A stretch of DNA of 64,000 nt. It comes from Tamarix chinensis. Its lineage: Eukaryota; Streptophyta; Magnoliopsida; Caryophyllales; Tamaricaceae. Position 1 is the stretch's first letter. Every line of letters begins with the position of its first letter. This document shows positions 48,731-60,089 of the stretch, in pieces. The translations under genes and the position numbers were made by a program. The notes beneath the pieces were generated by a model. It ran no database searches and had not been told where the DNA came from. It saw only the letters and a program-made list of their open reading frames with translations. Location of the stretch: contig CM060175.1 of NCBI GenBank assembly GCA_030549775.1, forward strand, positions 46,621,915-46,685,914, in the 5' to 3' direction.

Positions 48731-49787
48731 TTAGGAAGAACTAATACAGGAGATTGAGTTAATTTTGCTTTAAGAATTTCAAAAGCTTTATGTTGTTCTA
48801 ATTCTAATTCCCACTTAAAACCATTTTCTTTTTCTTTTTTGTAATTACAGTTAAAGGCACTGCTAAAGTACTAAAATTTCTAACAAATCTATGGTAAAAA
48901 GAACATAAACCATGAAAACTTCTAACGTTAGTTACTGTCTTAGGTATAGGCCATTCCTGTATTTCTTTAATCTTTTCTTTATCAACAGATATATCATTCC
49001 TACTAATAACAAACCCTAGGAATAATACACTTTCTAAACAAAATCTTTACTTAGCTAAATTAGCATACAACTTTTCTTCCTTAAACACATATAAAATAAT
49101 CCTCAAATGCTTCAAATGCTCTTCTAAAGATTTGTTGTAAATAAGTATATCATCAAAATAAACAACTACAAAATTTCCAAAAAAATTCCTAAGCACATGG
49201 TTCATAAGTCTCATAAAAATACTTAGAGCATTATATAATCCAAATGGCATAACTAACCACTCATATAACCCAAAATTTGTTTTAAAAGCTGTTTTCCACT
49301 CATCACCTAGTTTCATCCTAATTTGATGATACCCACTCTTCAAATCTATTTTAGAAAAAATTACAGCACCATGTAACAAATCCAATATTTCATCTAATCT
49401 AGGTATAGGATAGCTATACTTAATAGTTATCTTGTTTACTGCTCTACTATCTATGCACATCCTCCAACTCCTATCCTTTTTTGATACTAAAAGAACTGGT
49501 ACAACACACGAACTCATTGACTCTCTAATATAACCTTTACTCAATAATTCAGAGACTTATTTCTTTAACTCCTTAACTTCCTCTGGATTAGCTCTATAAG
49601 CAGGTCTGTTAGGAATGACAGCTCCTGGTATAAAATCTATCTGGTGTTCTATGCCCCTTAATAGAGGCAGTCCATGGGGGTTCTCCTCAGGAAATAACTC
49701 ACTATATTCCTCTAATAGTTCTCTAACATTATCAGATACATCCTCAATTAACTCTGTAGAACACTCATAACACACCTTATATACCAT
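48731..49787 (-). pseudogene. Reverse transcriptase of the CRM pol
   Basis: The N-terminal part (HGLPLLRGIEHQIDFIPG) leads to [23 protein letters not shown], where the stop replaces the usual Gln. The RT core is intact in 49544-49047: [59 protein letters not shown] and the catalytic [10 protein letters not shown]. After one more stop come FLGFVISRNDISVDKEKI and [16 protein letters not shown], the RT thumb, followed by a frameshift near 48840. It copies the element RNA into DNA. Confidence 0.92.
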
Positions 49788-50287
49788 TAGATATACATTT
49801 GATTGCTTTCTAATAGCCCTTTCAACTTCACTTTTTTTTTTGCATAAAATCCATATGACTTCTTAACCTCTTTTGAACAAGTTTTAGTCTCTACACTTTG
49901 CTTAGTTAACTCCTTATAGTCAGATTTTATTTTAATTTGATCATCAAAGATTTCTTTTGGAGTCATGGGTGCTAAAATAACCTTCTTATCATCCTTACGT
50001 ACAGTATATCTATTCTTGTATCCATTATGGGTCATTCTCCTATCATACTGCCATGGTATTCCTAATAGTAAGTGAGCAGCATGCATTGGGAAAATATCAC
50101 ACAAAGCAAAATCTTCATACTTTCCTAATTTCAAGTTTACTAAAACCTGTTGACTAACCTTAACATCTCCTAGTTCATTTAACCATTGAAGCCTATAGGG
50201 TTTTGGATGTTTAGTAGTTGGTAATCCTAACTTAGATACTAATAAAATACTAGCGGCATTTGTACAACTCCCACTATCAATTGCCAT
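49787..50287 (-). pseudogene. Protease region of the CRM pol
   Basis: The retropepsin motif is AIDSGSCTNAAS (family usually I-D-G/S-G-S-C-T-N), at the N-terminus of the readable segment. It is followed by KLGLPTTKHPKPYRLQWLN, then GDVKVSQQVLVNL, then ALCDIFPMHAAHLLLGIPWQ and YDRRMTHNGYKNRYTV, a block conserved in plant gypsy polyproteins. 166 codons are open, ending at TAG/TAA near 49787. The protease cleaves the Gag-Pol polyprotein. Confidence 0.85.
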
Positions 50288-50499
50288 GTTAAAACACTTA
50301 TCATTAATTAAACATCTAGTATGAAATATGCTTTCTCTTTGTATTGCATAACAAAAAGATCCCTACTGACTGGAAGTTCTACTTCTTCTTTAGACTCACT
50401 AAGGTCATCCATAACTGTGTTGACCTCTACCTCTTCTTCCTTAGATTCAGATTCTATGTCTCCAGATTCCCTAATCAGAATATTTCTCCTATTAGGACG

Positions 50500-51581
50500 C
50501 TCAGAGGCTATATGACCTAATCCTCCACACTTAAAGCATTTTATATCTCTAGTCCTAGAAGGACCACTAGCAGGTTTAGCTGTAATAGTTTTTCCCTTAT
50601 CAACTCCGTTTCCTACCTTAACCTCATTACCTTTACCCTAAAAATCAAATTTTCCACTGTTCCTCCAGTTTCTAGAACTATTTCCACCAAAATTTCTCTT
50701 CAGAGTATTTCTAAACCCAATTCAAGGGGGCTTATTTTGTCTAGTTCTCCTTATTTGACTTTCTATTTTTGCTGCTATATTAACCATCTCATTCAAAGTT
50801 CCATATGAATATAATTCTACCTTATCAGCAATTTCAGAATTTAACCCACTCAAGAACCTAGCCATTGTAGCATCCTCATCCTCAACAACTCCCGTTTTAA
50901 TCACTAACATTTCTAATTCCTTAAAATATTCATTTACAGATCTATTACCCTGATTTAATGTCTGTATACAACTCTCTATAGTAATAATTTGGTACAAACC
51001 TCTTCCTCATTAAAGCCTTACATTCATCCCAAGTCTGTATAGGTGGTTCTTCACTCCTACGCCTAGTTAAGACAAGATTATAACACCAAGAAGAAGCATA
51101 GTCTATAAATTCTACTACAAGCAACCTTAATTTTCTTTTCATCAGAATAATTATGGCACTCAAATACTAACTCTATCTTCCTTTGCCATTCAAAGTAATA
51201 ATCAGGATCATTTATCCCATTAAATCCAGGTATATTAAACTTAAGGTTACTTACATTCCTATCAATTTGATCTAATTCCCTTTCCTGTCTATTAATTTGT
51301 CTAGGTCAACTATCACTGTTATTGGATATTTGATCTTCTAATTCTTCTAAATTAGTTAAAGGGGGAATCCTATTTCTAGGTTCCATGGGAGCCCTTCCTA
51401 ATATCCTAGCATGCTGATCATTTAGTCTGTTATTCTGTAAATCATTAATCCTAATTTCTTGTTCTCCTATTCTTTGTTCTAGGTTAGCAGACAACATAGC
51501 CAATTGGGTAGTCATTTGTCCTTGAAATGTTCTAAGTGTTTCTAATAGATCATTACTAGACACATACACTGATTGGTTCAT
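50500..51581 (-). pseudogene. gag of the CRM element (capsid and CCHC knuckle)
   Basis: The frame begins MNQSVYVSSNDLLETL with a coiled-coil-like stretch (LEQRIGEQEIRINDLQ). Beyond a stop at 51306 come NLKFNIPGFNGINDPDYYFEWQ split by the short window of readable frame, KIELVFECHNYSDEKK, then DECKALMRKRFVPNYY and LYTDIKSG, typical of the retrotrans_gag domain. RTRQNKPP and the zinc knuckle FKCGGLGHIASERP follow; the last Cys has become Arg. Gag forms the virus-like particle. Frameshifts near 51100 and 50990 and stops make it non-functional. Confidence 0.85.
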
Positions 51582-52296
51582 AGACTAGCCATTATTAGAC
51601 AGTAGATCAATTCACAGAAAACAACACAATTGAAGCTAACTAATCAAATAATGACAGCAAAATTGATCACACTTATAATAGAGTAATCACAGTATGACTA
51701 CACAATTAAAAGGCTCTACTAAAATAGAACAATAATATTAGACAATCGCCGACCAACACACAGCAAAAAATTCTCAAGAAAGGAATGAATATACCATGCC
51801 AACAAATGTTGGCAGTTAAGCCGAATAACAAATTAGGACCCCTCTTCTTGGAGCCCCTACTCCTTTCTAGAACAAGGGTTTGTCGATACTGAGTTAATAC
51901 TTGCACACTCCTCAAGAATTTAGTGTAGCATTAACTCGCAACAGGAATATCAATTCTTAATCACAAGAATTTAGAAGGAGAAAATGACCGAGTTTATTGA
52001 ATGCAAATTGCTTATCAATTATTGTCAGGACTAAAAAAAAATCTAACCAAACCCTAGCTAAGAAATTTGCAATAAATAGTTACTTAGGGTTTCCAAGCAC
52101 TATCGTCTCATTAGGGTTAAATTTCTTCGCCGGAAGTAAGGAAAAATTCTCCGTCGAATTATCACAACAAGAATCGTTTGATTCTTGTCAAACGCAAACC
52201 TTAGAAATGCCAACTTACATAATTGAAGGTTAGCGAACTCAAGAATTGGAAAGAAATAACAAAATCCAACAATAAACGTAATAAACCACAAGAACT
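51582..52296 (-). other. CRM 5' leader between LTR and gag
   Basis: Noncoding, with no primer binding site recognised at its start. Two short minus-strand open frames here (52318-52100, 51915-51706) have no domain. Confidence 0.6.
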
Positions 52297-53185
52297 CGAT
52301 CTTTTGGATAGGTTTCAAGAAATTTTCATTAGACTGTAAGTCGAGTGAAGGGTTCGACTACAAAAGATTGATCAGCCTAAAGGATCAAATCAAAGGAAGA
52401 TCAAGAAAACTTAGAGCACAGTTATAATCAACAACAACTGAGGTTAGATTTACAGAAAGAGATTTGAGAAGAAGATCAGTAGAGAAGAAGATCAAGCGAG
52501 TGAGACTTTTGCGAGAGAGAGAACATTTCAGAGAGAAAAAAAATACGATCGAGCTATATAATCTGCCAAAAGAAGTGTCGTACAAACATCCTGTATATGC
52601 CTTATATATGTGCGTATACAATACAAACAATACAAACCATTATACGGTCGATGGGCTCAAATACAAGATCCAATATATCAGCCTAATAGATCAACCAAGC
52701 AATAAAAACAAAATACAAGGCTGTTAGTGCTGATAATAATAATTCAGCCCAACTACACAATACAAGATTACAACATTCCCATATAAATGATTTACAACTT
52801 AATTCCCATCAGCTAATTTATGTAGCTAATTATGGTTATTAAGGGTTGCATAATCTGCAATCCTTCTAACCCAGAAAATATGGGTCGGGTGGCGAATTAT
52901 GCGGCCAACTTAATTTCCACTAGCCAAGATATGCGGGCGAATGCATCATATAGGATTGATAAATTTCCCTATGATATAATCAACAAGAAAGATCAACTTA
53001 TGCATCAATTTCTGGAGCAGCAGCAGCAACCAGCAACATGTACTCACAGCAACCACAATATGGTCCATTTCCAATCATTTGATTTTCCCTAGTTATTCAC
53101 AGTATAAGAAAAGTAATTATAGGTACAATGCAATTTACAATAATCAATAGAATTATTTAAATATAAATTACTGAGATACACATCA
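52297..53185 (-). repeat. 5' LTR of the CRM element
   Basis: About 889 bp. On the minus strand it begins TGATGTGTATCTCAGTAATT at 53185, and a TATA box (TATATAAGG) lies at 52600-52608. Similarity to the 3' LTR holds to GAAACCTATCC (about 52310); the last ~13 bases differ from the 3' LTR end, so the inner boundary is set by length only. No TGGTATCAGAGC-type primer site follows. Confidence 0.85.
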
Positions 53186-53190
53186 CATAC

Positions 53191-54790
53191 TTTCAAAAAG
53201 CTATAAGATGTAATAATGTCAAGAGTTAAGGATATCATACACTATATTTATAGAAAAAAGTAATTGAAATTATAAAGCCCCCCAACATTTTGTATAAAAA
53301 GTATTGTTAGGAACCATTCAGGTAGAAAATTATTTCTATATTATCTAATAAGATGTACGTTAGTTTTTTCTTTTACATTATTATTTTCAAATCATTATAA
53401 TCTCAATATTTATAATTTATTTTTATTTCGTAATTAGGTTCCACTACTCTTTACCTAAATACTTAAAAATCCTCATACTACTTATATTTGTCTACCAACT
53501 TATTCTTTATTAATTAAACTCCATCACCATGTCTAAAATTGTCATTTTACATTAGTTCATTTCATATAAGTGACCAAATGTTATTACTATTACAACCACA
53601 TCCATATACAAATAATTTATATTTACCAAACACTTTACCATAGAATTATTTTTTATATTATTACTTCAACACATGTACTATTTTACCCAAATGGTACCTC
53701 AATCTAAAGATCTTGAGGAGTTGATTGATTAAGTAATCAAACAACCACCTTGTTAACCTCATAGTTAAATTAACATTTGCTTGGATAATAATAAACCTAA
53801 GTATGAATTTTATTTATCTTGTTAACTATGTATGTGTATCAAAGTGAAAACAGAAGTATTGAACACCTAACTATGTTAAGGAGTGATAATAATATCAAGT
53901 TTGCAAATCATATCCCAAGTACAAACTAAAGATCAATAATGAGGATAAAAGAAGAATCTAGCTTCAATGAAGTTAATTTTATATATGGAATTCAAAAAAC
54001 ATGAAGGGAAAAGAAAGTATGATCAAGAAACGAAGACTCAAGCTTTAAGGAGTATGTTATTGTATTATGTTTCATGTATATATGATTTACATATTTAACA
54101 CCAAGATGTTTCAATGTTTTGATAATTCTAATTCTATTCAAAAATGGTCATGAAAGATCATAAAGTGATTTCATGAATCAAAATGTTTTTACATACACTT
54201 ACACAAAGGATTTTCAAAATCAACCCTTTCATAAATCCTTTTCCACCTCTATTAACTTGCAAAATTGATCACAAATTCCATAATAATTATTTGTTGCTGA
54301 ATAATAAATATTTTTAAATATTATGATATCTAATTTATAGATTAAAATATGGCAGTCAATTTGAGATCTACAACTAAAGTTATGGTATTTTTTGTAAAGA
54401 TGTATAGTGTAGAAAACTATTCCACTGATTGTCTAGTTCATCAAACCCATTGATAGGTTTGTCAAACTGATTGACAAGTTTACATTCCAAAAATTGTGTT
54501 TTAACCTTACCTTTAATACATTAACCAATTACTTAAACCCGTTGACTATTTTCAAAATCTGTTGACTAGTTTGAAAATCAATCGATTGATTAACCAAATC
54601 CATCTATTAGATTCAAAACTAATCAACTATTTTACTTTCAAGAAAAAATATGCTTTAGCATGAGATTCAACATATTGATTAATTATATAAACCAATCAAA
54701 CCTTTTGAAGAATGATTGAATTGTTTGTAAAACTAATAAATTATGTTGTGAAATTGATTGATGGGTCTAATTATTTTTTAGATTTTTACT
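53191..54790. other. AT-rich noncoding DNA with an ATCGATT-motif cluster
   Basis: Nothing was recognised to about 54400. From 54420 to 54770 there is a cluster of near-palindromic motifs (AACCCATTGATAGGTTTG, CTGATTGACAAGTTTAC, TCTGTTGACTAGTTTG, AATCAATCGATTGATT) like those at 22.5 kb. Confidence 0.5.
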
Positions 54791-54799
54791 TTTATTTTT

Positions 54800-55436
54800 A
54801 CTTTTATTTTTGCACCCAATGGCTGGTGGTGAATTTTATCATCTTCTATAAATATAAATAAGATTTTTTAGACCTTAATAAATAAATAAATATGCTAGAA
54901 ATACACTTCAAACATCATTATTTTCAAATTTTACAAAGAATCAAAGGGAGATTTGATTTTACACTTTCAAATGCAAATAAAAATTCTCTACTACTCATTT
55001 TGTTCTTCATATTTATTAAGAGTGTTCATATGCTTGTAAATATTAATTTTCAAGCAAGATCAAGATCTTTACTAGTGATTACACACTTTTATATGTTACC
55101 TAGTGAATATTTTTATCTTATTCCAACTTATCATCTCAAACACAAGTGAAGAGTCGTGTGTTATCTAGAACTTCTAAGAAAGATTTAATTAATGTTTCAG
55201 GCTCATGAACAAGAGATGAGTAATCATCATCAAATAGCCACAATAAATAAAGAGATATTAAAATCCAAAAGGTAAAACCTTTTGATAATGGATGTAAAGA
55301 AAATTTGTAGAATTCCTTGAACTATTATAACTTTTCTATATATTGCTTTTCATCATTCTTCTTCTTAAAAATTTTTGTTTCCATTATCAAAATACTATAT
55401 TTACCCCCACTATAGTGTCCTTATATGATTATAATT
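54800..55436 (+). mobile_element. Putative 5' LTR (Copia-type) remnant, rightward
   Basis: The segment ends just before TTGGTATCGGAGCATGGG, a near-exact initiator-Met primer binding site. Upstream it has a U5-like block AGGTAAAACCTTTTGATAAT, then GGATGTAAAG, then TTGAACTATTATAACTTTTC, as in many plant Copia LTRs. The left end was not found. Confidence 0.45.
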
Positions 55437-55437
55437 G

Positions 55438-55449
55438 GTATCGGAGCAT
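55438..55449 (+). promoter_or_regulatory. Primer binding site, one mismatch
   Basis: TGGTATCGGAGC differs from the usual TGGTATCAGAGC by one base (A to G) and follows the LTR-like block. Confidence 0.5.
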
Positions 55450-55529
55450 GGGATTTAATAAAATTGACTTATCAATAAAATGCTTAAGATCCTCAAAGTA
55501 TAGGTAAATTCATTGGTGAAGACTTAATA

Positions 55530-55690
55530 CCTTTGAAATAACCCTGGAGGGGGTAAATAGGATTTAATGGAATGGAAATGAAAAATAATAAATTCACAAA
55601 CAATGTAAAGTGGTTCAAGAGAAAATTACTTTTTACATCCACTACCAAAAGGTTCACCCTTTTAGATTTTAAATAGTAACATGTTTTTTA
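55530..55690 (-). repeat. Inverted copy of the LTR U5 block
   Basis: On the minus strand it reads AAAATCTAAAAGGGTGAACC, then TTTTGGTAGTGGATGTAAAA, then TTGAACCACTTTACATTG, and ends TATTTACCCCCTCCAGGG. It corresponds block by block to 55253-55415 on the plus strand, making a large imperfect inverted repeat with the PBS between the arms. Confidence 0.6.
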
Positions 55691-55949
55691 TTGATGATCA
55701 CTCTTCTCTCATTTTATGAGCCATAAATCTTGATGAAACTCTAACAGATTATTTAAAACTTGACATATTTATCTTCAATAGAATTCAAACAATAATATCT
55801 CAAGAATGATAGGAAAAAACTCACTAACCCATTCGTAATGAATTTTGGAAGGAGATTGTAATTAGGATTGATTGTCATCAAGAAATCAAGAAATGATAGT
55901 GCAGAGACTTAGATGATACTTAATCTAATTATATGTAATAAAAAGATAT

Positions 55950-58100
55950 TATAGATGAAAAGACATTCTAGCTAAGATATGGGAGCAATGAACACTTTTC
56001 ATTAACATTTCTGAATTTGAAAGTTGAGATATTTTAAATGAGCAATTGAATAAGTTCATTCTTGAGATATGAGTAAATTAACATGGAAAAATATGTTTTT
56101 ATAAAGATATGTTAGTGAAGATAATGTAATGATAATAATATTATCATGATTAAAAGTCCAAAAAAAATATCATGAAGACAAGTAATGTATCCCACACACT
56201 TATATGACCATTTAGAGCTCTAATTGATAGTAGTGGTGCCTAGATCTTAAGTAGAGGTAGATGGAAGTTTAGGCTAAAATGTTGTGGATCTACATTTATG
56301 AGGAAAATGGTGAGAAAAATCAAAAGAACATTTGGAGTTGAGTAAAGATAATCATCAGATAGTGTATCCTTTGAGTTCTCTACATTTCCATTATCTAACT
56401 CATCATCAACATCATCTCAAATGCCTAATGCACACTGTACATCCTTAGTAATAATTAGAGGTGAAATCTCCTTAGTGGCATTAATCATAAAACCCTAATC
56501 ACCAATAGCAAAAATAGGACTAACCATGTCACTCTTAAATATAGTAGATTGTGGAGCTCTAGATTCATCTTGTGCCTAATTATATTTCGTAGCAACAATA
56601 GGATCATACACATGAGTCTATAGTCCTAATAAACCTTCAATAAAGCCACTAGGATTCATGAAATGCACAGTTTTATCAAGACTAGAAAATTGAGTACCAT
56701 GATCAAGCTTATGTATAATATATGCATAAAAATCTCTATTCATCCATAAAAAAACCTTTGATAAGAAGCTTCATAGGCCTTGAACTATAGCTATACGCTA
56801 ATGATTTGATGGCGGAGAGAATTAGATATGGAGAAAGCATATGATATAGCAAGAGGAACTACGGGATATGTGACGAATGGATCATGAGTAGTAGAAAGAA
56901 TATCCTGATCATCTTTATCATGTGAATGAAGAGTGCAAGTAGGTGGTATCATACTAGTTCATATAAATGAAGATCAATCCTACTTAGTAAGCATAAAACT
57001 CTGACTATCTTCCCTCAAATCATATCTTAGTGCTCCTAAGGTCATCTTATCAATGATGTTTAATCCATTTTGTAAATGGATAGGAGTGAAATTGAAATCC
57101 CTTAATGAGACCTAGAAGGTCCAAGATACTTGTGATAAGAGAACCATACCCTAAAGAAGTGTGTGTTTGACTCACCACATGCACCATACTTTGAGAGGAA
57201 CCAATTCTGAAGTATATAGTAGCCCCCTAATAAGATGTGGTTAATCTTCTACTAATTTTTAGTAGTCATATCAGCTGCTAATGTCACACAAGGAAACAAA
57301 ATTGTGCGAATAAAATGGTGTAATAATCTCTATTAGGGTTGCAGACAATAAAATTTAGCTATGCCTTGAAGCACAAAACGATGTCTAGTCACATATTACA
57401 TAACCATGTCATGTGTCTTCATTTCGTATCTAAATTTGATATCTAATATCTTAAATAGGTGACTATTTAAATGCCTAGAGTCCTAACATGTCTATTCTCA
57501 TCAACATAAATGGAAACAACTAGGACTTTGATTCTGATGGTGGAACCATTGGTAGAAACAATAAAGTTTGTATAGAAAATGCAAATAAAATCAAAGTTGA
57601 TAGAATCACAAAGCTCAAAGAGTGGATAAATGTAATAATCAAAGTGATTTTACAGAAAGGGCATATTGGTGTTATTGGAACCAATGCTAGAATTAATGCA
57701 TTATTCCCTTTATTATTTTCTTCCTATGCAATCTCAAGAACCTTACTAACCCTAGTATTATTCAAGTGTATCTCAACCATTCTAGCAAAACAATTAATCA
57801 CTAGGGTATGAAATAAATACATGTCCTTCGTCTTTTGGTGGGAATGGTAAGAGTTTTTTTAGGACTTTTTGGTACCATTATAGTTAATGAAGATCAATGA
57901 ATTCCAAATAATTTAGCTAAGCATAGAAATAATCAATTAGGAACAAATGATAGATAAAACTATGGCCAAAAGGTTTAAGGTTCAAGTAGCTAGTCGAAGA
58001 AAAAGAAATCAAGGTCTATGGTTTTTTTAAAGAAAAAAAACTTATATTCCTTGGACAAACTAGTCTATTGCATTAACAAATTCATTAATTATTCTTACAC
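55950..58100 (-). other. Degenerate region with traces of old coding on the minus strand
   Basis: Minus-strand frames show longer than expected readable stretches with few stops (for example HFIRTILFPCVTLAADM and INHILLGGYYILQNWFLSKY around 57230-57320; FMNPSGFIEGLLGL near 56640; DDVDDELDNGNVENSKDTLS near 56380). This suggests an old retroelement accessory gene or host gene, with many stops and shifts. No family was recognised with confidence. Confidence 0.3.
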
Positions 58101-59807
58101 TATTTTTAAAGATAAAGCAAAAAATCCATATACTAGTTTTAAGGGGAGACATTAACCAGTTCCTCTAGCACATCGATTAGTTTTCTCACTAATTGATTGG
58201 TCTCTTCAAGTCATAAATACTTATTATGACTATGAATGATAATCAATTTATGAATTTAAGTATGTATTGTAAACTCAATTAAGCACAAACCATGTAGGTT
58301 AATTCAGAATCAAATAAACATATATCTATTATATCCTAATACAACTTTCACATAACTTTCATGCATTAAACAATGACATTTTACGAATGAATAATGTTCA
58401 ATTTTCATAGGTCAAATTCAACTAAGACTTATAAGTAAACATTTTTGTCATCTAATTGTAAAATAATCTACATTTAAGATAACATAATATAAAAAAAACA
58501 CTACAATATGAACTGGAGTTGTCAAAATTGTCATGTATTCCCCTTTCTTTAATTAAGAGGGAGAATAGGCTTTAATGTTGTCATTCTAGTGTGGATCAAG
58601 GTGGAGGGAAACATTGGACCGATTCCTTCTTGAGTGCAGGATCTAGTAGATGTAAATTCATGCACAAAACCCACGGCTTATGGAAGATAAGCTCGAAACT
58701 TTCAGGTAACTTCAGATATGATAATGGATTGGATGGGGGAAGTCTTTGAATGTGGTTGCTTATTCAAATCTTTGAAGGATGAAAGAATGCCCCGGGAACT
58801 TCCTATGCTGATAATACTCCACAAAGAGAGAGTAAACAAGTGCTAAACTTGAGTTTTGTTCAAATTATTTCTTCTTATTTCATTTTTCTTCTATGCATGT
58901 ACAAGGTAGGCTATATATAAGGAAGGAAGTCGACATTAAAGGCCTTAACCCAACCGCCCTCCCCTCTTAATCCAAGCTAACTTTTCTCACTTGAATTAAG
59001 CCCATATAACACCTAAAATTACTCATAATATCATCATCTAAATGATATTAATGAATAACATTACAAATGCACACAAAAAACTATGGTACATACATGAAAT
59101 TACATCAAACGCTCGCTTACATAAAATATACTTAGGGTTTATAACAAGTTAATACAACTAATGATAATCATCACCATATCTTCTTGTTGTAAAGTATCAT
59201 CTCATGTATGCTATAGTCTTGCATGCTTTGAATGCTTGTACACTTAAGGTGTATTAACATCTTCTCCTTACAAATATGTAATATACCTGCAAGAGCAATT
59301 TGAATTGTTTTCAACACCAAGCATAGACATATTATCAAGAATATTTAATATGATAGGCTCCAATATTAAGAAAGATAATTCTTCCTTACCTTGAGAATTA
59401 ATAGAATATTAGAATTATTAGATGCTCTTGAATCACATTCTTATTTCTTCCTTCAAGCTCCTACTTCTTTTATTCTTCTCCCCTATAATCATTGTTCAAA
59501 TACATGCTTTTAGTACCCATATCATTATAGATCCATGGGGGTTAGTCCTTAAATAATTATAAACAACAATACTATTCTTTGGTATCCAAACTATTTTTGA
59601 GAAAAGAAAATAAGGCATTATTTTGTATTCATGGAGTTTGCTTATAATATTTTCACAAATTCACAAATAATGGTTTTCAATTGTTTCAAGTTTTGCATCC
59701 GATTAAACTTTCACGCTTTTAACCATATAAGTAAATTGTTCACTTTGATTCTTCAATTTTATATGCTTTGAAAATAGAACGTAAAACATTTCATTTAATT
59801 CAAAATT
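58101..59807. other. Noncoding DNA with possible LTR fragment
   Basis: 58560-58960 is less AT-rich and contains phrases like those in plant LTRs (GAAAGAATGCCCCGGGAAC; a TATA-like GGCTATATATAAGG at 58909 followed by GCCTTAACCC). No paired LTR, PBS or purine tract was found. The rest is AT-rich. Confidence 0.35.
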
Positions 59808-60089
59808 TTAACTATGTATAATTTTAATGTGATTTAAGTGATGATCATAAATATCATACCAAATAATTTTAGAGTTAGTTAAGAAATTGATTACACCATT
59901 TATTTTACATGAAATGCCATCCATTATAGTGATGAAACAAGGATACAAAATTTTAACTTTCTCGTTACCACTATAAGTGATATTCAATATTTTCCAAATC
60001 TCCTTAGGGGTGGTACATTTAAGGATGTGCTCGAATACAATATCTCCAAGGCTATAATGGAGTGTCAGGATTTTTTTTAATGCCCACAT
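59808..60089 (-). pseudogene. Copia-type gag (UBN2-like) remnant
   Basis: The frame reads LTLHYSLGDIVFEHILKC, then TTPKEIWKILNITYSGNEKV, then KILYPCFITIMDG. The motif (I/V)L.C.T.KEIW..L...Y.G...VK is typical of the Copia gag domain UBN2, a structural protein of the virus-like particle. Both ends are lost: the right end stops at TGTCAGGATTTTTTTTAATG, where a different repeat begins, and the left end decays into stops. Confidence 0.6.

Larger units (their letters stand above)
46223..53185 (-). mobile_element. CRM-clade Ty3/gypsy (centromeric-type chromovirus) retrotransposon, full-length, inactive
   Basis: The 6963-bp element is bounded by CATAC on both sides (46218-46222 and 53186-53190), a perfect 5-bp target duplication. 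Read on the minus strand: 5' LTR, gag, protease, RT, RNase H, integrase, purine tract and 3' LTR. The integrase tail (RKSKLDPRGDGPF, INDNAYKIDLP, FNVSDLSPF, HQEEGDDVNL) matches the centromeric retrotransposon (CRM) clade of chromoviruses. As in that clade, the reading frame runs through the purine tract into the 3' LTR. The LTRs have diverged by many substitutions and by two indels (~19 and ~9 bases), so insertion is old. Stops break gag-pol into several pieces. Confidence 0.93.
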
